From JAIBJP01 sp036506175 (GTDB lineage: Bacteria; Actinomycetota; Thermoleophilia; Gaiellales; Gaiellaceae), in NCBI GenBank assembly GCA_036506175.1, contig DASXSE010000077.1:1-36772 (forward strand): a stretch of DNA of 36,772 nucleotides. The letters run 5' to 3'. How positions within the stretch are numbered: position 1 is the first letter of the stretch; each line of letters begins with the position of its first letter. The translations under genes and the position numbers were made by a program. Shown piece by piece: positions 8,837 through 16,115 of the stretch. Below the pieces are notes generated by a model. That model was not told the DNA's origin. It saw only the letters and a program-made list of their open reading frames with translations, and searched no databases.

Positions 8837-9864
8837 TACTGATCCTCCCGCTTGTAGATGGGTTTCTTGTGCACACGAGCGCGCTTGGGCCGCCCGCGCA
8901 CGTCGATCGTGACCTCGGTGTCGGGCGCGGCGTTCTCCGCCGCGACGTAGCCGAGCCCGATGCCGACGTCGAGCATCGGCGACAGGGATCCGGACGTGAC
9001 CTCGCCACCCTCTTCGATGGCCATCCCTTGGCGCGGGATGGCCTTCTCTTCCATCACGAACGCGACCAGCTTCTCCGCAGGGCCTGTCTCCTTCTGGTGG
9101 CGGAGGATGTCGACACCCGTGAACTTCTTGCCGAGCGCGCAGGCCCAGCCGAGGCCTGCTTCGATGGGCGTCCTGTCGGGGGAGATGTCGTTTCCGTGCA
9201 GCGGATAGCAGACCTCGAGCCTGAGCGTGTCGCGGGCGCCCAGCCCGCACGGGACAATTCCGCGCTCGAGGATTGCATCCCAGAGCTGGACGGCGTCGTC
9301 CGGCGCACAGCCGAGCTCGCACCCTCGCTCGCCGGTGTACCCGGTCCCGGCTACGAAGCAGTGCACGCCGAGCACGTCGTCCTCCCGAAAAGTGAACGGC
9401 TCGAGTTCGAGCTCGAGCCGTTCGAGAGCTTCCGGGCCCTGTACGGCAAGGAGGGCCCACTCGCCGGACACGTCCTCCGTCTGGTCGAGCGAGGCGTGAT
9501 CCGCGTCGACGTTCGCGGCGTTGACGACGAGCAAGTAGTCGTCGGTCCCGCGCCGGTACGCGATCAGATCGTCCGTGATGCCGCCGCGGTCGTTCGTCAG
9601 GAGGGTGTACTGCGCCTGTCCGTCGCTGACGCGATCGAGGTCGTTGGACAACCGGGCCTGTAGGTAGTCATGCGCCCCCTCGCCGCTCAGGGACAGCTGT
9701 CCCATGTGGGAGACGTCGAAAACTCCGGCGGATGTTCGCACCGCGCGGTGCTCCGCCACGATGGACGAGTACTGCACCGGCATCTCCCAGCCGGCGAACG
9801 GGACGAGGCGCGCGCTGAGAGCGGCGTGACGCTCGTACAGCGGCGTGCGCCGGAGGGTTTGCAC
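8836..9864 (-). CDS. gcvT: Glycine cleavage system T protein (aminomethyltransferase)
   Basis: A 342-residue tetrahydrofolate-dependent aminomethyltransferase that releases ammonia and forms 5,10-methylene-THF. Diagnostic stretches are TPLYERHAALSARLVPFAGWEMPVQYSS near the N-terminus (given here as residues 7-34), GVFDVSHMGQ (about 47-56), LLVVNAANVDAD (about 108-119) and the C-terminal GIGLGYV. I placed the start at GTG 9864. The frame is open much further upstream, to 11634, but that part is a reading-frame shadow of the tryptophanase gene. The gene is first in the operon and 54 bp from a divergent small gene. That gap is too short for a glycine riboswitch, and none is seen. Confidence 0.95.
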   Translation of the reverse strand: MQTLRRTPLYERHAALSARLVPFAGWEMPVQYSSIVAEHRAVRTSAGVFDVSHMGQLSLSGEGAHDYLQARLSNDLDRVSDGQAQYTLLTNDRGGITDDLIAYRRGTDDYLLVVNAANVDADHASLDQTEDVSGEWALLAVQGPEALERLELELEPFTFREDDVLGVHCFVAGTGYTGERGCELGCAPDDAVQLWDAILERGIVPCGLGARDTLRLEVCYPLHGNDISPDRTPIEAGLGWACALGKKFTGVDILRHQKETGPAEKLVAFVMEEKAIPRQGMAIEEGGEVTSGSLSPMLDVGIGLGYVAAENAAPDTEVTIDVRGRPKRARVHKKPIYKREDQ

Positions 9865-9918
9865 CGCGCCGATCCTATCCGTAACCGAGCCGGCTCCGTG
9901 ACCGTTGTTAGCTCGTAT

Positions 9919-10254
9919 ATGAGCTCCTCCGAAGAACGGGTAGGCGAGATCCAGTCGCTCTTCCGCAACGTCAACGAGCAGATCGCCGAAGCGGCCGACC
10001 GCTTCGACGTCGAAAGCGCTCGCTTCTATTGCGAATGCCACGATCCGGCCTGCGGCGAGCGGGTCGACGTCCCACTGGACGAGTACGAGAAGGTGCGGAC
10101 GAAGTCGACGCGCTTCGTCCATGCCCCAGGCCATGTGGAGCGCAAATTCGAACGTGTCGTCGCACGAAAGCGCGGCTACGCCGTCGTCGAGAAGTTCGGC
10201 CACGCTTTGACGAGGATCGTGCGACGGCTCGATCCGCGGAGCGAAACCGCCTAG
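9919..10254 (+). CDS. Uncharacterised 111-residue protein with CxCxxxxC motif
   Basis: A short protein read from ATG 9919. It has an acidic helical N-terminus (SSEERVGEIQSLFRNVNEQIAEAADRF, residues about 3-29), then FYCECHDPACGERV with three cysteines and a nearby His (about 38-51). A pattern like RFVHAPGHVERKFERVV follows, then RKRGYAVVEKF. The cysteine/histidine layout suggests a small metal site, perhaps a half zinc ribbon. I recall similar conserved hypothetical proteins in high-GC actinobacteria, but no function. It diverges from gcvT and converges on the tryptophanase gene. The open frame extends upstream to 9670, but that region is antisense to gcvT and not plausible protein. Confidence 0.75.
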   Translation: MSSSEERVGEIQSLFRNVNEQIAEAADRFDVESARFYCECHDPACGERVDVPLDEYEKVRTKSTRFVHAPGHVERKFERVVARKRGYAVVEKFGHALTRIVRRLDPRSETA

Positions 10255-10372
10255 GAGGGTTTGGCGGAGCATCGCTCGCCGCCGGGACGGGATGGTCGTT
10301 CCGAGGCCAGGACGCAGGGAGGCCTCGTATTGAATGTAAATAAGGGGGCGACGCGTCATTCTGAACGCGGAT

Positions 10373-10392
10373 GCGTTGGGGCGATCCAGCGC
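10373..10392. terminator. Candidate stem-loop between convergent genes
   Basis: The 176 nt between the 111-residue gene and the tryptophanase stop contain a 7-bp stem (10373-10379 with 10386-10392, one G-U pair) with a 6-nt loop. A 12-nt perfect GC palindrome follows at 10393-10404. Their location between converging genes suits transcription termination in either direction, although no U-run follows. Otherwise this gap shows no gene. Confidence 0.3.
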
Positions 10393-10430
10393 GCCGCCGG
10401 CGGCACAGCTCGTTGTTTCGTCAGAACCTC

Positions 10431-11846
10431 CTAAGTCGACACGAGCGGACGAAAGCGCGCGGTGAAATGCCGCAGGACGGGCGCCTCCGATGTCAGCTCG
10501 AGCCCCGGGACCGACTCGGCGTCGCCAAGGACTTCCGCTGCGGTGTCGGCCGCATGCTCGAGCTGGCGCGATGTGTAGACGCGCCGTGGGACCGCCAAAC
10601 GGACCAGCTCGAACGGCGGGCGCCGGTTCTCGCCGGTGATCGGATCCCGTCCAGCCATGACCGACCCGATTTCGACGCCGCGGACGCCGCCGGCGAGGTA
10701 GAGCGCACACGCCAGTGCCTGGGCCGGAAAGGCCGTGGGGCCGAGATGCGGAAGCATCGGCCCTGCGTTCAGGTAGATCGCGTGCCCACCGAACGGCCGC
10801 AGGACGGAGGCGCCGGCATCGGCGAGCGCCTGCCCGAGATGAGCGACCTGCTCGATCCGGTGGCGCAGGTAATCCTCGTCCAACACCTCTCGTAGGCCGA
10901 CCGCGATCGCCTCCAGGTCCCTGCCGGCCAGACCGCCGTAGGTGGGAAAGCCCTCGAACACGATCCCCCGTGCTTGCAGCCGGTGGAAGAACTGCTCGTC
11001 CTCCCGGATGGCGACGAAGCCGCCGATGTTGGCGATCGCGTCTTTCTTGGCGCTCATGAGGACTGCGTCGGCATCCGCCAAGAGCTCGTGCACGATCTCC
11101 TCGAGCGGCGTGTCGGCGAACCCCTCCTCGCGCTCGCGCACGAACCAGGCGTTCTCGGCGAAGCGCGCGATGTCGAGCACGAACTTCTTGCCGTGCCCAT
11201 GGGCCAGGCGGGCGACCTCGCGCACGTTCGCCATCGACACCGGCTGGCCGCCGCCGGCGTTGTTCGTGATCGTGAGCATGACGATCGAGACTCGCTCGGC
11301 ATCGGGGCCGTCGAGAAGCTCCGCGAGCGCGCCCGTGTCCATGTCGCCCTTGAAGGGCACGTCGAGGTCCGGATCGAGCGCTTCGGGAACCGGGAGATCG
11401 AGCGCAACGCCGTTCCGCACCTCGATGTGCGCCCGGGTCGTGTCGAAATGCGCGTTCGACGGAACGATCTCCCCAGGGTCGATAACCGCGCCGAAGAAGA
11501 CGCTCTCGGCCCCGCGGCCCTGATGGGCCGGGACGACGAACTGGAAGCCGAGAACCTCGAGCACCGCCTGCCGAAACCGCTCGAAGCTCTGCGACCCGGC
11601 GTACGACTCGTCGCCGCGCATGAGCGCCGCCCATTGCGTCTGGCTCATCGCGCCGGTGCCGGAGTCCGTCAGGAGGTCGAGCTCGACGTCGCGCGCGGCG
11701 ACCTGGAAGAGGTTCCAGCCCGCGTGGTCGAGCGCCCTATCGCGCTCTTCACGCGTCGTCGAGCGGATGGGCTCGACCATCTTGATGCGAAACGGCTCCC
11801 GCGGCGCGCGCACGGCCGCGAGCGTATGAGAAGTGCGGTAACTCAC
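10431..11846 (-). CDS. tnaA: Tryptophanase (tryptophan indole-lyase)
   Basis: A 471-residue PLP lyase, the same length as E. coli TnaA, that splits tryptophan to indole, pyruvate and ammonia. Landmarks in order are LTDSGTGAMSQ, AHQGRGAE, FDTTRAH, SARF-like DIARFAENA, the PLP-lysine motif MSAKKDA, EGFPTYGGL and the C-terminal LRHFTARF. Three positions that separate tryptophanase from tyrosine phenol-lyase all look tryptophanase-like: Asp in FDTT (Thr in the phenol-lyase), Ile in GVEIGS (Arg) and His in LRHF (Phe). I chose GTG 11846, with AGGA 8 nt upstream; GTG 11813 and TTG 11882 are alternatives. No tryptophan permease gene is adjacent. The gene follows ftsZ on the same strand after 168 nt, so it may have its own promoter. 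Confidence 0.92.
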   Translation of the reverse strand: MSYRTSHTLAAVRAPREPFRIKMVEPIRSTTREERDRALDHAGWNLFQVAARDVELDLLTDSGTGAMSQTQWAALMRGDESYAGSQSFERFRQAVLEVLGFQFVVPAHQGRGAESVFFGAVIDPGEIVPSNAHFDTTRAHIEVRNGVALDLPVPEALDPDLDVPFKGDMDTGALAELLDGPDAERVSIVMLTITNNAGGGQPVSMANVREVARLAHGHGKKFVLDIARFAENAWFVREREEGFADTPLEEIVHELLADADAVLMSAKKDAIANIGGFVAIREDEQFFHRLQARGIVFEGFPTYGGLAGRDLEAIAVGLREVLDEDYLRHRIEQVAHLGQALADAGASVLRPFGGHAIYLNAGPMLPHLGPTAFPAQALACALYLAGGVRGVEIGSVMAGRDPITGENRRPPFELVRLAVPRRVYTSRQLEHAADTAAEVLGDAESVPGLELTSEAPVLRHFTARFRPLVST

Positions 11847-11971
11847 GCTAGGCGTCCTGGACGAGGCTCGCAAGGGAGGCAAGCCGAGCGGGCCCGAGAA
11901 CAGTACGCCGGTGGTACGGCGAGGGTCCGCGAGCGCAGCATCCTGCCGCGAGCGTCGTTAGGCCGCGCAAG

Positions 11972-11988
11972 GCCGGGCTTTGCCCGGC
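11972..11988 (-). terminator. Hairpin downstream of ftsZ
   Basis: A perfect 7-bp inverted repeat (GCCGGGC at 11972-11978, GCCCGGC at 11982-11988) with a 3-nt loop lies 27 nt after the ftsZ stop. It is the strongest hairpin in the ftsZ-tnaA gap and the natural place for the dcw transcript to end. No U-run follows, so it may be a non-canonical or Rho-dependent terminator, or just slow read-through into tnaA. Confidence 0.4.
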
Positions 11989-12014
11989 TGGGTCGCCGTC
12001 CAGGGCGGCTAGCG

Positions 12015-13088
12015 CTACCGGCGGCGGAGGAAGGAAGGGACTTCGAGCACGTCGGCGGGGACGTCGAAGCCGCCGCTCACCGGCTCACGCTCACGTTCGC
12101 GCTCGCCCGTCTCCACCTCGCGCCGCTCGCGGCGCAGGCTGCGGTCAAAACCCGTGGCGATCACCGTCACGCGCACCTTGCCCTCCATGCCGTCGTCGAT
12201 GACGGCACCGAAGATCACGTTCGCGTTCAGGTCGGCTGCGCCGGTGACGACCTCCGCCGCTTCGTTCACCTCGAACAGCCCGAGATCGGGCCCGCCGGTG
12301 ATGTTCAGGAGGATGCCCGTGGCGCCTTCGACGGATGCCTCGAGGAGCGGCGACGAAACGGCCTCCCGGGCGGCTTCGGCGGCGCGGTTCTCCCCGTCGG
12401 CCTCGCCGATGCCCATGAGCGCGGAGCCCGCGTCGGTCATGATCGTCCGCACGTCGGCGAAGTCGAGGTTGACAAGACCGGGAACCATGATCAGGTCCGT
12501 GATGCCCTGGACGCCCTGGCGTAGGACCTCGTCCGCAAGGCGGAAAGCGTCGACGACCGACGTGCGCTTCTCGACGACCTGCAGCAACCGGTCGTTCGGG
12601 ATGATGATGAGCGTGTCGACCTTGTCACGAAGGTTCGTGATTCCGGTCTGAGCCTGGTCGGCGCGCTTTCGTCCTTCGAAGTGGAAGGGCCGGGTCACGA
12701 CGCCGACGGTGAGCGCCTTCAGATCGTCCCGGGCGATCTCCGCGATGATCGGAGCACCGCCCGTGCCCGTGCCGCCACCCTCGCCGGCGGTGATGAAGAC
12801 CATGTCAGCGCCTTTGAGGGCCTCTTTGATCTCGTCTCGGCTCTCGAGCGCGGCTTCCTCACCGACGACGGGGTCCGCGCCGGCTCCGAGGCCGCGCGTG
12901 CGGTGCGTCCCGATGTGGAGCTTCTGCTCGGCCTCCGACATGAGCAGCGCCTGCGCATCGGTGTTCACGGCCACGAACTCGCAGCCGCGCAGGCCGGCCT
13001 CGATCATGCGATTGACGGCATTCGTGCCGCCACCGCCGACGCCGACCACTTTGATGACGGCCAGGAAGGTTCCCGACTGATCTCTCAC
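12015..13088 (-). CDS. ftsZ: Cell division protein FtsZ
   Basis: A 357-residue tubulin homologue that polymerises into the Z-ring at mid-cell. It has the nucleotide-binding VGVGGGGTNAVNRM (about 15-28), NTDAQAL (about 42-48) and the tubulin signature GGGTGTGGAP (about 104-113), here preceded by AGE where GAGMG is more common. It also has NFDFADV-like NLDFADVRTIM and the catalytic T7 region. The C-terminus ends in the conserved tail VPSFLRRR, which recruits membrane anchors. The unstructured linker before it is short and rich in Glu/Arg. The start is GTG 13088 with GGAGAGGG just upstream. It is the last dcw gene here. No ftsA is found, in line with Actinobacteria, and sepF is not next to it either. 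Confidence 0.98.
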   Translation of the reverse strand: MRDQSGTFLAVIKVVGVGGGGTNAVNRMIEAGLRGCEFVAVNTDAQALLMSEAEQKLHIGTHRTRGLGAGADPVVGEEAALESRDEIKEALKGADMVFITAGEGGGTGTGGAPIIAEIARDDLKALTVGVVTRPFHFEGRKRADQAQTGITNLRDKVDTLIIIPNDRLLQVVEKRTSVVDAFRLADEVLRQGVQGITDLIMVPGLVNLDFADVRTIMTDAGSALMGIGEADGENRAAEAAREAVSSPLLEASVEGATGILLNITGGPDLGLFEVNEAAEVVTGAADLNANVIFGAVIDDGMEGKVRVTVIATGFDRSLRRERREVETGEREREREPVSGGFDVPADVLEVPSFLRRR

Positions 13089-13161
13089 TCTCGTCCCTCT
13101 CCGAGATTCTCTAGCTCAGCTTGAGCGTGGGGCCTGAGGGTACGCGGCCCTGCCCATGATG

Positions 13162-14001
13162 TCAACCTGGCATTTGCAGGGAAGTTGTGGACAAAGTCTC
13201 AGGCTCTACTTGAGAGTTGAGAGTTGAAACGATCGGGCCGACGACGACACGCTCGGGGATGCTCACGTCGAGATATCCGACCGAACCGCGATCGCTGGGC
13301 GCGATTGAGCGCAACACGAGCCCAGCGGCGGCGAGTTTCGCGCCGATGTCGACGGGCTCGCCGAGCCGGAGCTCCGGTCGTCCCCAACCCGCGCGCAGGT
13401 TGAAGGTCAGCTCCCCGTTGACGAGGAGGGCGCTGTAGATCCGGCTCGGAAAATCCTTCGGAACGAGTGCGAGGGCAGAGAGAATCGTCTGCGACCTTGG
13501 ATCCGTGACGAACGCGCCTGGCTTCATCTCGGGGGCCGGTTGCGCGTGGAACTGCGGCAGGCGAATGGCTGATCCAGCGGGCACGGGCGCGATCACGCGT
13601 CCGCGCGCGGACAGGACCCAACGATCGGATCCGAGGTGGACGACGCCCACGGGCGGCTCCGGCGTGATGAAGAGGCGCAGGGTGTTCGGGAACGCGCGGT
13701 CGTAGGTCGCGCTTCGCACGGAGGGAAGCGCTTCCAGCTCGCGGATCAGCTTGCCGCCGTCGAGCGAGACGAGACTCTGACCTTCGAGCGAATCCGTGAC
13801 CGTGCGAACCGCCCGCCGAACGTCCGGGGAGGCTCCGGAGATCTCGACGGTCCGCACGGCGAAAACGGCCGTCTCTCGAGCCGCGACGTAGAGAAGGAGG
13901 AGGACTGCGACAGCGACTCCGGTGACCAAGGCCGCACGGCGCCACGGGACGGCGAGACCGTCCCGGACCGAGCGCGGCTGAACGAGCGCGAGGCGGCCCA
14001 C
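13162..14001 (-). CDS. ftsQ: Cell division protein FtsQ/DivIB
   Basis: A 279-residue bitopic protein. It has a short cytoplasmic N-terminus rich in Arg, one transmembrane helix (about 24-41, AALVTGVAVAVLLLLYVA), a POTRA domain beginning VRTVEISGASPDVRRAV (about 50-66) with LPSVRSATYDRAFPNTLRLFITPEPPVG, then the beta domain. FtsQ links early and late divisome proteins with FtsL/FtsB. The start is GTG 14001, 39 nt after the murB stop, with no strong Shine-Dalgarno sequence. The C-terminal 25 residues after the beta domain have no motif. Its position between murB and ftsZ is canonical. Confidence 0.93.
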   Translation of the reverse strand: MGRLALVQPRSVRDGLAVPWRRAALVTGVAVAVLLLLYVAARETAVFAVRTVEISGASPDVRRAVRTVTDSLEGQSLVSLDGGKLIRELEALPSVRSATYDRAFPNTLRLFITPEPPVGVVHLGSDRWVLSARGRVIAPVPAGSAIRLPQFHAQPAPEMKPGAFVTDPRSQTILSALALVPKDFPSRIYSALLVNGELTFNLRAGWGRPELRLGEPVDIGAKLAAAGLVLRSIAPSDRGSVGYLDVSIPERVVVGPIVSTLNSQVEPETLSTTSLQMPG

Positions 14002-14040
14002 GACGGACAGTTCGGCACGGACCCCTTGCTCCCTACCCCA

Positions 14041-14916
14041 TCAGGGAAGGATCTCGATTCGCCCCAGAAGCTGCACCTCGGGCTCGAGCCGGACGCCGAA
14101 CCTCTCGACCGCACGTCGGCGCGCTTCGGCGATGAGCGCAAGCGCGTCGGCTGAGGTCGCGTCGCCCGCGTTCTCGATGAAGTTTGCGTGCTTCGGTGAG
14201 ATCTGGGCGCCGCCGATCCGGTGGCCCTTCAGGCCGGACGCCTCGAGCATGCGGCCTGCGGTGAGCTCGTGGTCCGGATTCTTGAACACGCTTCCGAAGG
14301 TGCGCTTGTTCGTCGGCTGGGCGGCCTTGCGCTTTGCCTGCATCTCGGCCACCGTCGCCTTGATCTCAGCGCCCGGCCTGGGCTCGAGGCGGAACTCGGC
14401 TGCGGCCACGATCTGTCCGGCGACGAGATCGGAACGGCGGTAGTGGAGCCCGAGCTCGGCCGGCGTACGCCAGTTCGCACCACGGGCATCCGCCACGCGT
14501 GCCTTGACGAGCACGGAGGAGATGTCGCTGCCGTAGGCGCCCGCGTTCATCCAGACGCCGCCGCCGACGGTTCCGGGGATGGCGCAGACGAACTCGAGGC
14601 CCCCAAGCTCCGCCGCCCGCGCCCTATGCAGGCAGACGGCGAGTGGCGCGCCCCCGCCTGCGATCAGGCGGCCGTCCTCCGCCGTCGCGGCGGCGAGGAC
14701 TCCGTCGAGTTTCAGAACGAGTCCATCGACGCCGTCGTCGGCAACGAGCAGGTTCGACCCGAGGCCGATGGGCGCCGCCGGCAGGTCATTCTCCTGCGCC
14801 CAGGCGAGCAGCTCGACCAGCTCTTCGACGCTTTCGGGACGACCGAACCAGCGCGCGGGGCCTCCGGTGCCGATCGTCGTGAACCTGGAGAGGCTGACGC
14901 CCTCTTCGAGCCTCAA
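14041..14916 (-). CDS. murB: UDP-N-acetylenolpyruvoylglucosamine reductase
   Basis: A 291-residue FAD enzyme reducing the enolpyruvyl group to make UDP-MurNAc. It has TTIGTGGPARWF (about 13-24), the FAD-site IGLGSNLLVAD (about 50-60), IPGTVGGGVWMNAGAYG (about 113-129) and the catalytic-serine motif TFGSVFKNP (about 206-214). Its length and the Ser motif suggest the shorter type II enzyme rather than the E. coli type. The start is TTG 14916, overlapping the murC stop by 4 nt (TTGA), so expression depends on murC translation. Confidence 0.96.
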   Translation of the reverse strand: MRLEEGVSLSRFTTIGTGGPARWFGRPESVEELVELLAWAQENDLPAAPIGLGSNLLVADDGVDGLVLKLDGVLAAATAEDGRLIAGGGAPLAVCLHRARAAELGGLEFVCAIPGTVGGGVWMNAGAYGSDISSVLVKARVADARGANWRTPAELGLHYRRSDLVAGQIVAAAEFRLEPRPGAEIKATVAEMQAKRKAAQPTNKRTFGSVFKNPDHELTAGRMLEASGLKGHRIGGAQISPKHANFIENAGDATSADALALIAEARRRAVERFGVRLEPEVQLLGRIEILP

Positions 14917-16115
14917 CGCGCGAGCCTCTGCAGCAGGAGCGGGACCGCTTCATCGACGTTGCCGGCGCCGATCGTCAGCGCCAGATCTCCGGCGCGCGCG
15001 AACGCAGCGAGGAACTCGGCGCCCTGTTCGATTGTCGGAGTCCAGCCGACACGCATTCCGGGGCGAACCTCTGTCAGGCGGTCGACGACGAGTTTGCCGC
15101 TGACACCTTCGAGCGGGTCCTCGCGCGCGGGATAGATGTCCGTCACCGCGGCGAGATCGGCGCCGCTGAGCGCCTCGGCGAGCTCCGCGACGAGGTGCTG
15201 CGTCCGTGAATAGAGGTGCGGCTGGAAGAGGACGAGCACTCGGCCGCCGTTGGCGAGCGTTTTGACCGCGGCGAGCGTTGCCGTGATCTCGGCCGGATGG
15301 TGCCCGTAATCGTCGAGGATGTGCACGCCGCCCGCTTCGCCGCGATCCTCGAGGCGGCGTCCGGCGCCGCCAAACTCCTTCAACGCGGCAACGGCGTCGT
15401 CTGGCGCCACGCCTGCCAGCTGCAGCGCTGCGAGAGCGCACGCGGCATTCAGCCGGTTGTGCTCTCCGGGGACGGCGAGCTCGAAGTCGACGGGCTCCAG
15501 ATCGCGTCCCCAAACGACCTGTCCCGGGGCCAGGCCCCGGGCCCACTCCGCGAACGCGTCGTCCAACTCCGTGGCTGAGGAAAACGTCGTGTGGTGGTCG
15601 AGGTCGACGTTCGTGATGACCGCGATCTCGGCGGTGAGGCCGAAGACCGTGCGGTCGGATTCGTCACCCTCGACGACGAGCCAGCCGCTTCCCGCTCGAG
15701 CGTTCCCGCCGAGCTGGGGAACCTCGCCGCCGATGAGAAACGAGGGGTCGAGCCCGAGCCGGTCGAGGACGAAGGCGATCATGGCCGCGGTCGTCGTCTT
15801 CCCGTGCGCGCCTGCGACGACGATCGCCCTGGCGTGCGAAACGAGCTCGGCGAGGAAGTCCGCACGCGAGGTGCCTTCCGCCTTCCCGCGGAAGGCGGTG
15901 GAGACGACGGATTCCCAGCCTCCCGGCGCCGGAGGGGGCTCCGGCGAGATGGTCACCGGTATCCCGGCGGCGCGAACGTGCTCCAGGTACGGCGTCTCAT
16001 GGCGATCCCACCCGCCAACCTCCCCACCCCAGGCTTGGGCGACCACCGCATAGCCGGAGAGCCCAGCTCCGCCGATGCCGACGAACCAGAGCCGTCGGCC
16101 TTCAAACGGCGACAA
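14913..16115 (-). CDS. murC: UDP-N-acetylmuramate-L-alanine ligase, short form
   Basis: A Mur ligase that adds L-Ala to UDP-MurNAc. It has an N-terminal Rossmann motif FVGIGGAGLSGYAV (about 11-24), the ATP loop GAHGKTTT (about 102-109), ITNVDLDHHTTF, the GEHNRLNAACAL motif of the central domain, and DDYGHHPAEI with FQPHLYSRTQ in the C-terminal domain. At 400 residues it is some 60-80 shorter than usual MurC. The shortage falls in the first domain and, more, between the LDHH and EHN motifs. The catalytic motifs are all kept, so it should be active. The start is TTG 16115, within the end of murG (14-nt overlap), with AAGGAG 10 nt upstream. Confidence 0.93.
   Translation of the reverse strand: MSPFEGRRLWFVGIGGAGLSGYAVVAQAWGGEVGGWDRHETPYLEHVRAAGIPVTISPEPPPAPGGWESVVSTAFRGKAEGTSRADFLAELVSHARAIVVAGAHGKTTTAAMIAFVLDRLGLDPSFLIGGEVPQLGGNARAGSGWLVVEGDESDRTVFGLTAEIAVITNVDLDHHTTFSSATELDDAFAEWARGLAPGQVVWGRDLEPVDFELAVPGEHNRLNAACALAALQLAGVAPDDAVAALKEFGGAGRRLEDRGEAGGVHILDDYGHHPAEITATLAAVKTLANGGRVLVLFQPHLYSRTQHLVAELAEALSGADLAAVTDIYPAREDPLEGVSGKLVVDRLTEVRPGMRVGWTPTIEQGAEFLAAFARAGDLALTIGAGNVDEAVPLLLQRLAR

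Noticed and set aside
9865..9918. Glycine riboswitch before gcvT
   Set aside because: Only 54 bp separate the divergent starts and no tandem aptamer-like structure can be fitted.
22..10374. 14-nt exact repeat CTGAACGCGGATGC at 22-35 and 10361-10374
   Set aside because: About two such matches are expected by chance in a window of this length; no extended similarity around either copy.
8836..11634. Extension of the gcvT frame to 932 codons
   Set aside because: The part upstream of 9864 is an out-of-frame reading of the tryptophanase gene and of the divergent 111-residue gene region; gcvT ends up at family length from GTG 9864.
10974..12524. A 516-codon plus-strand frame
   Set aside because: Antisense to tnaA and ftsZ; no domain.
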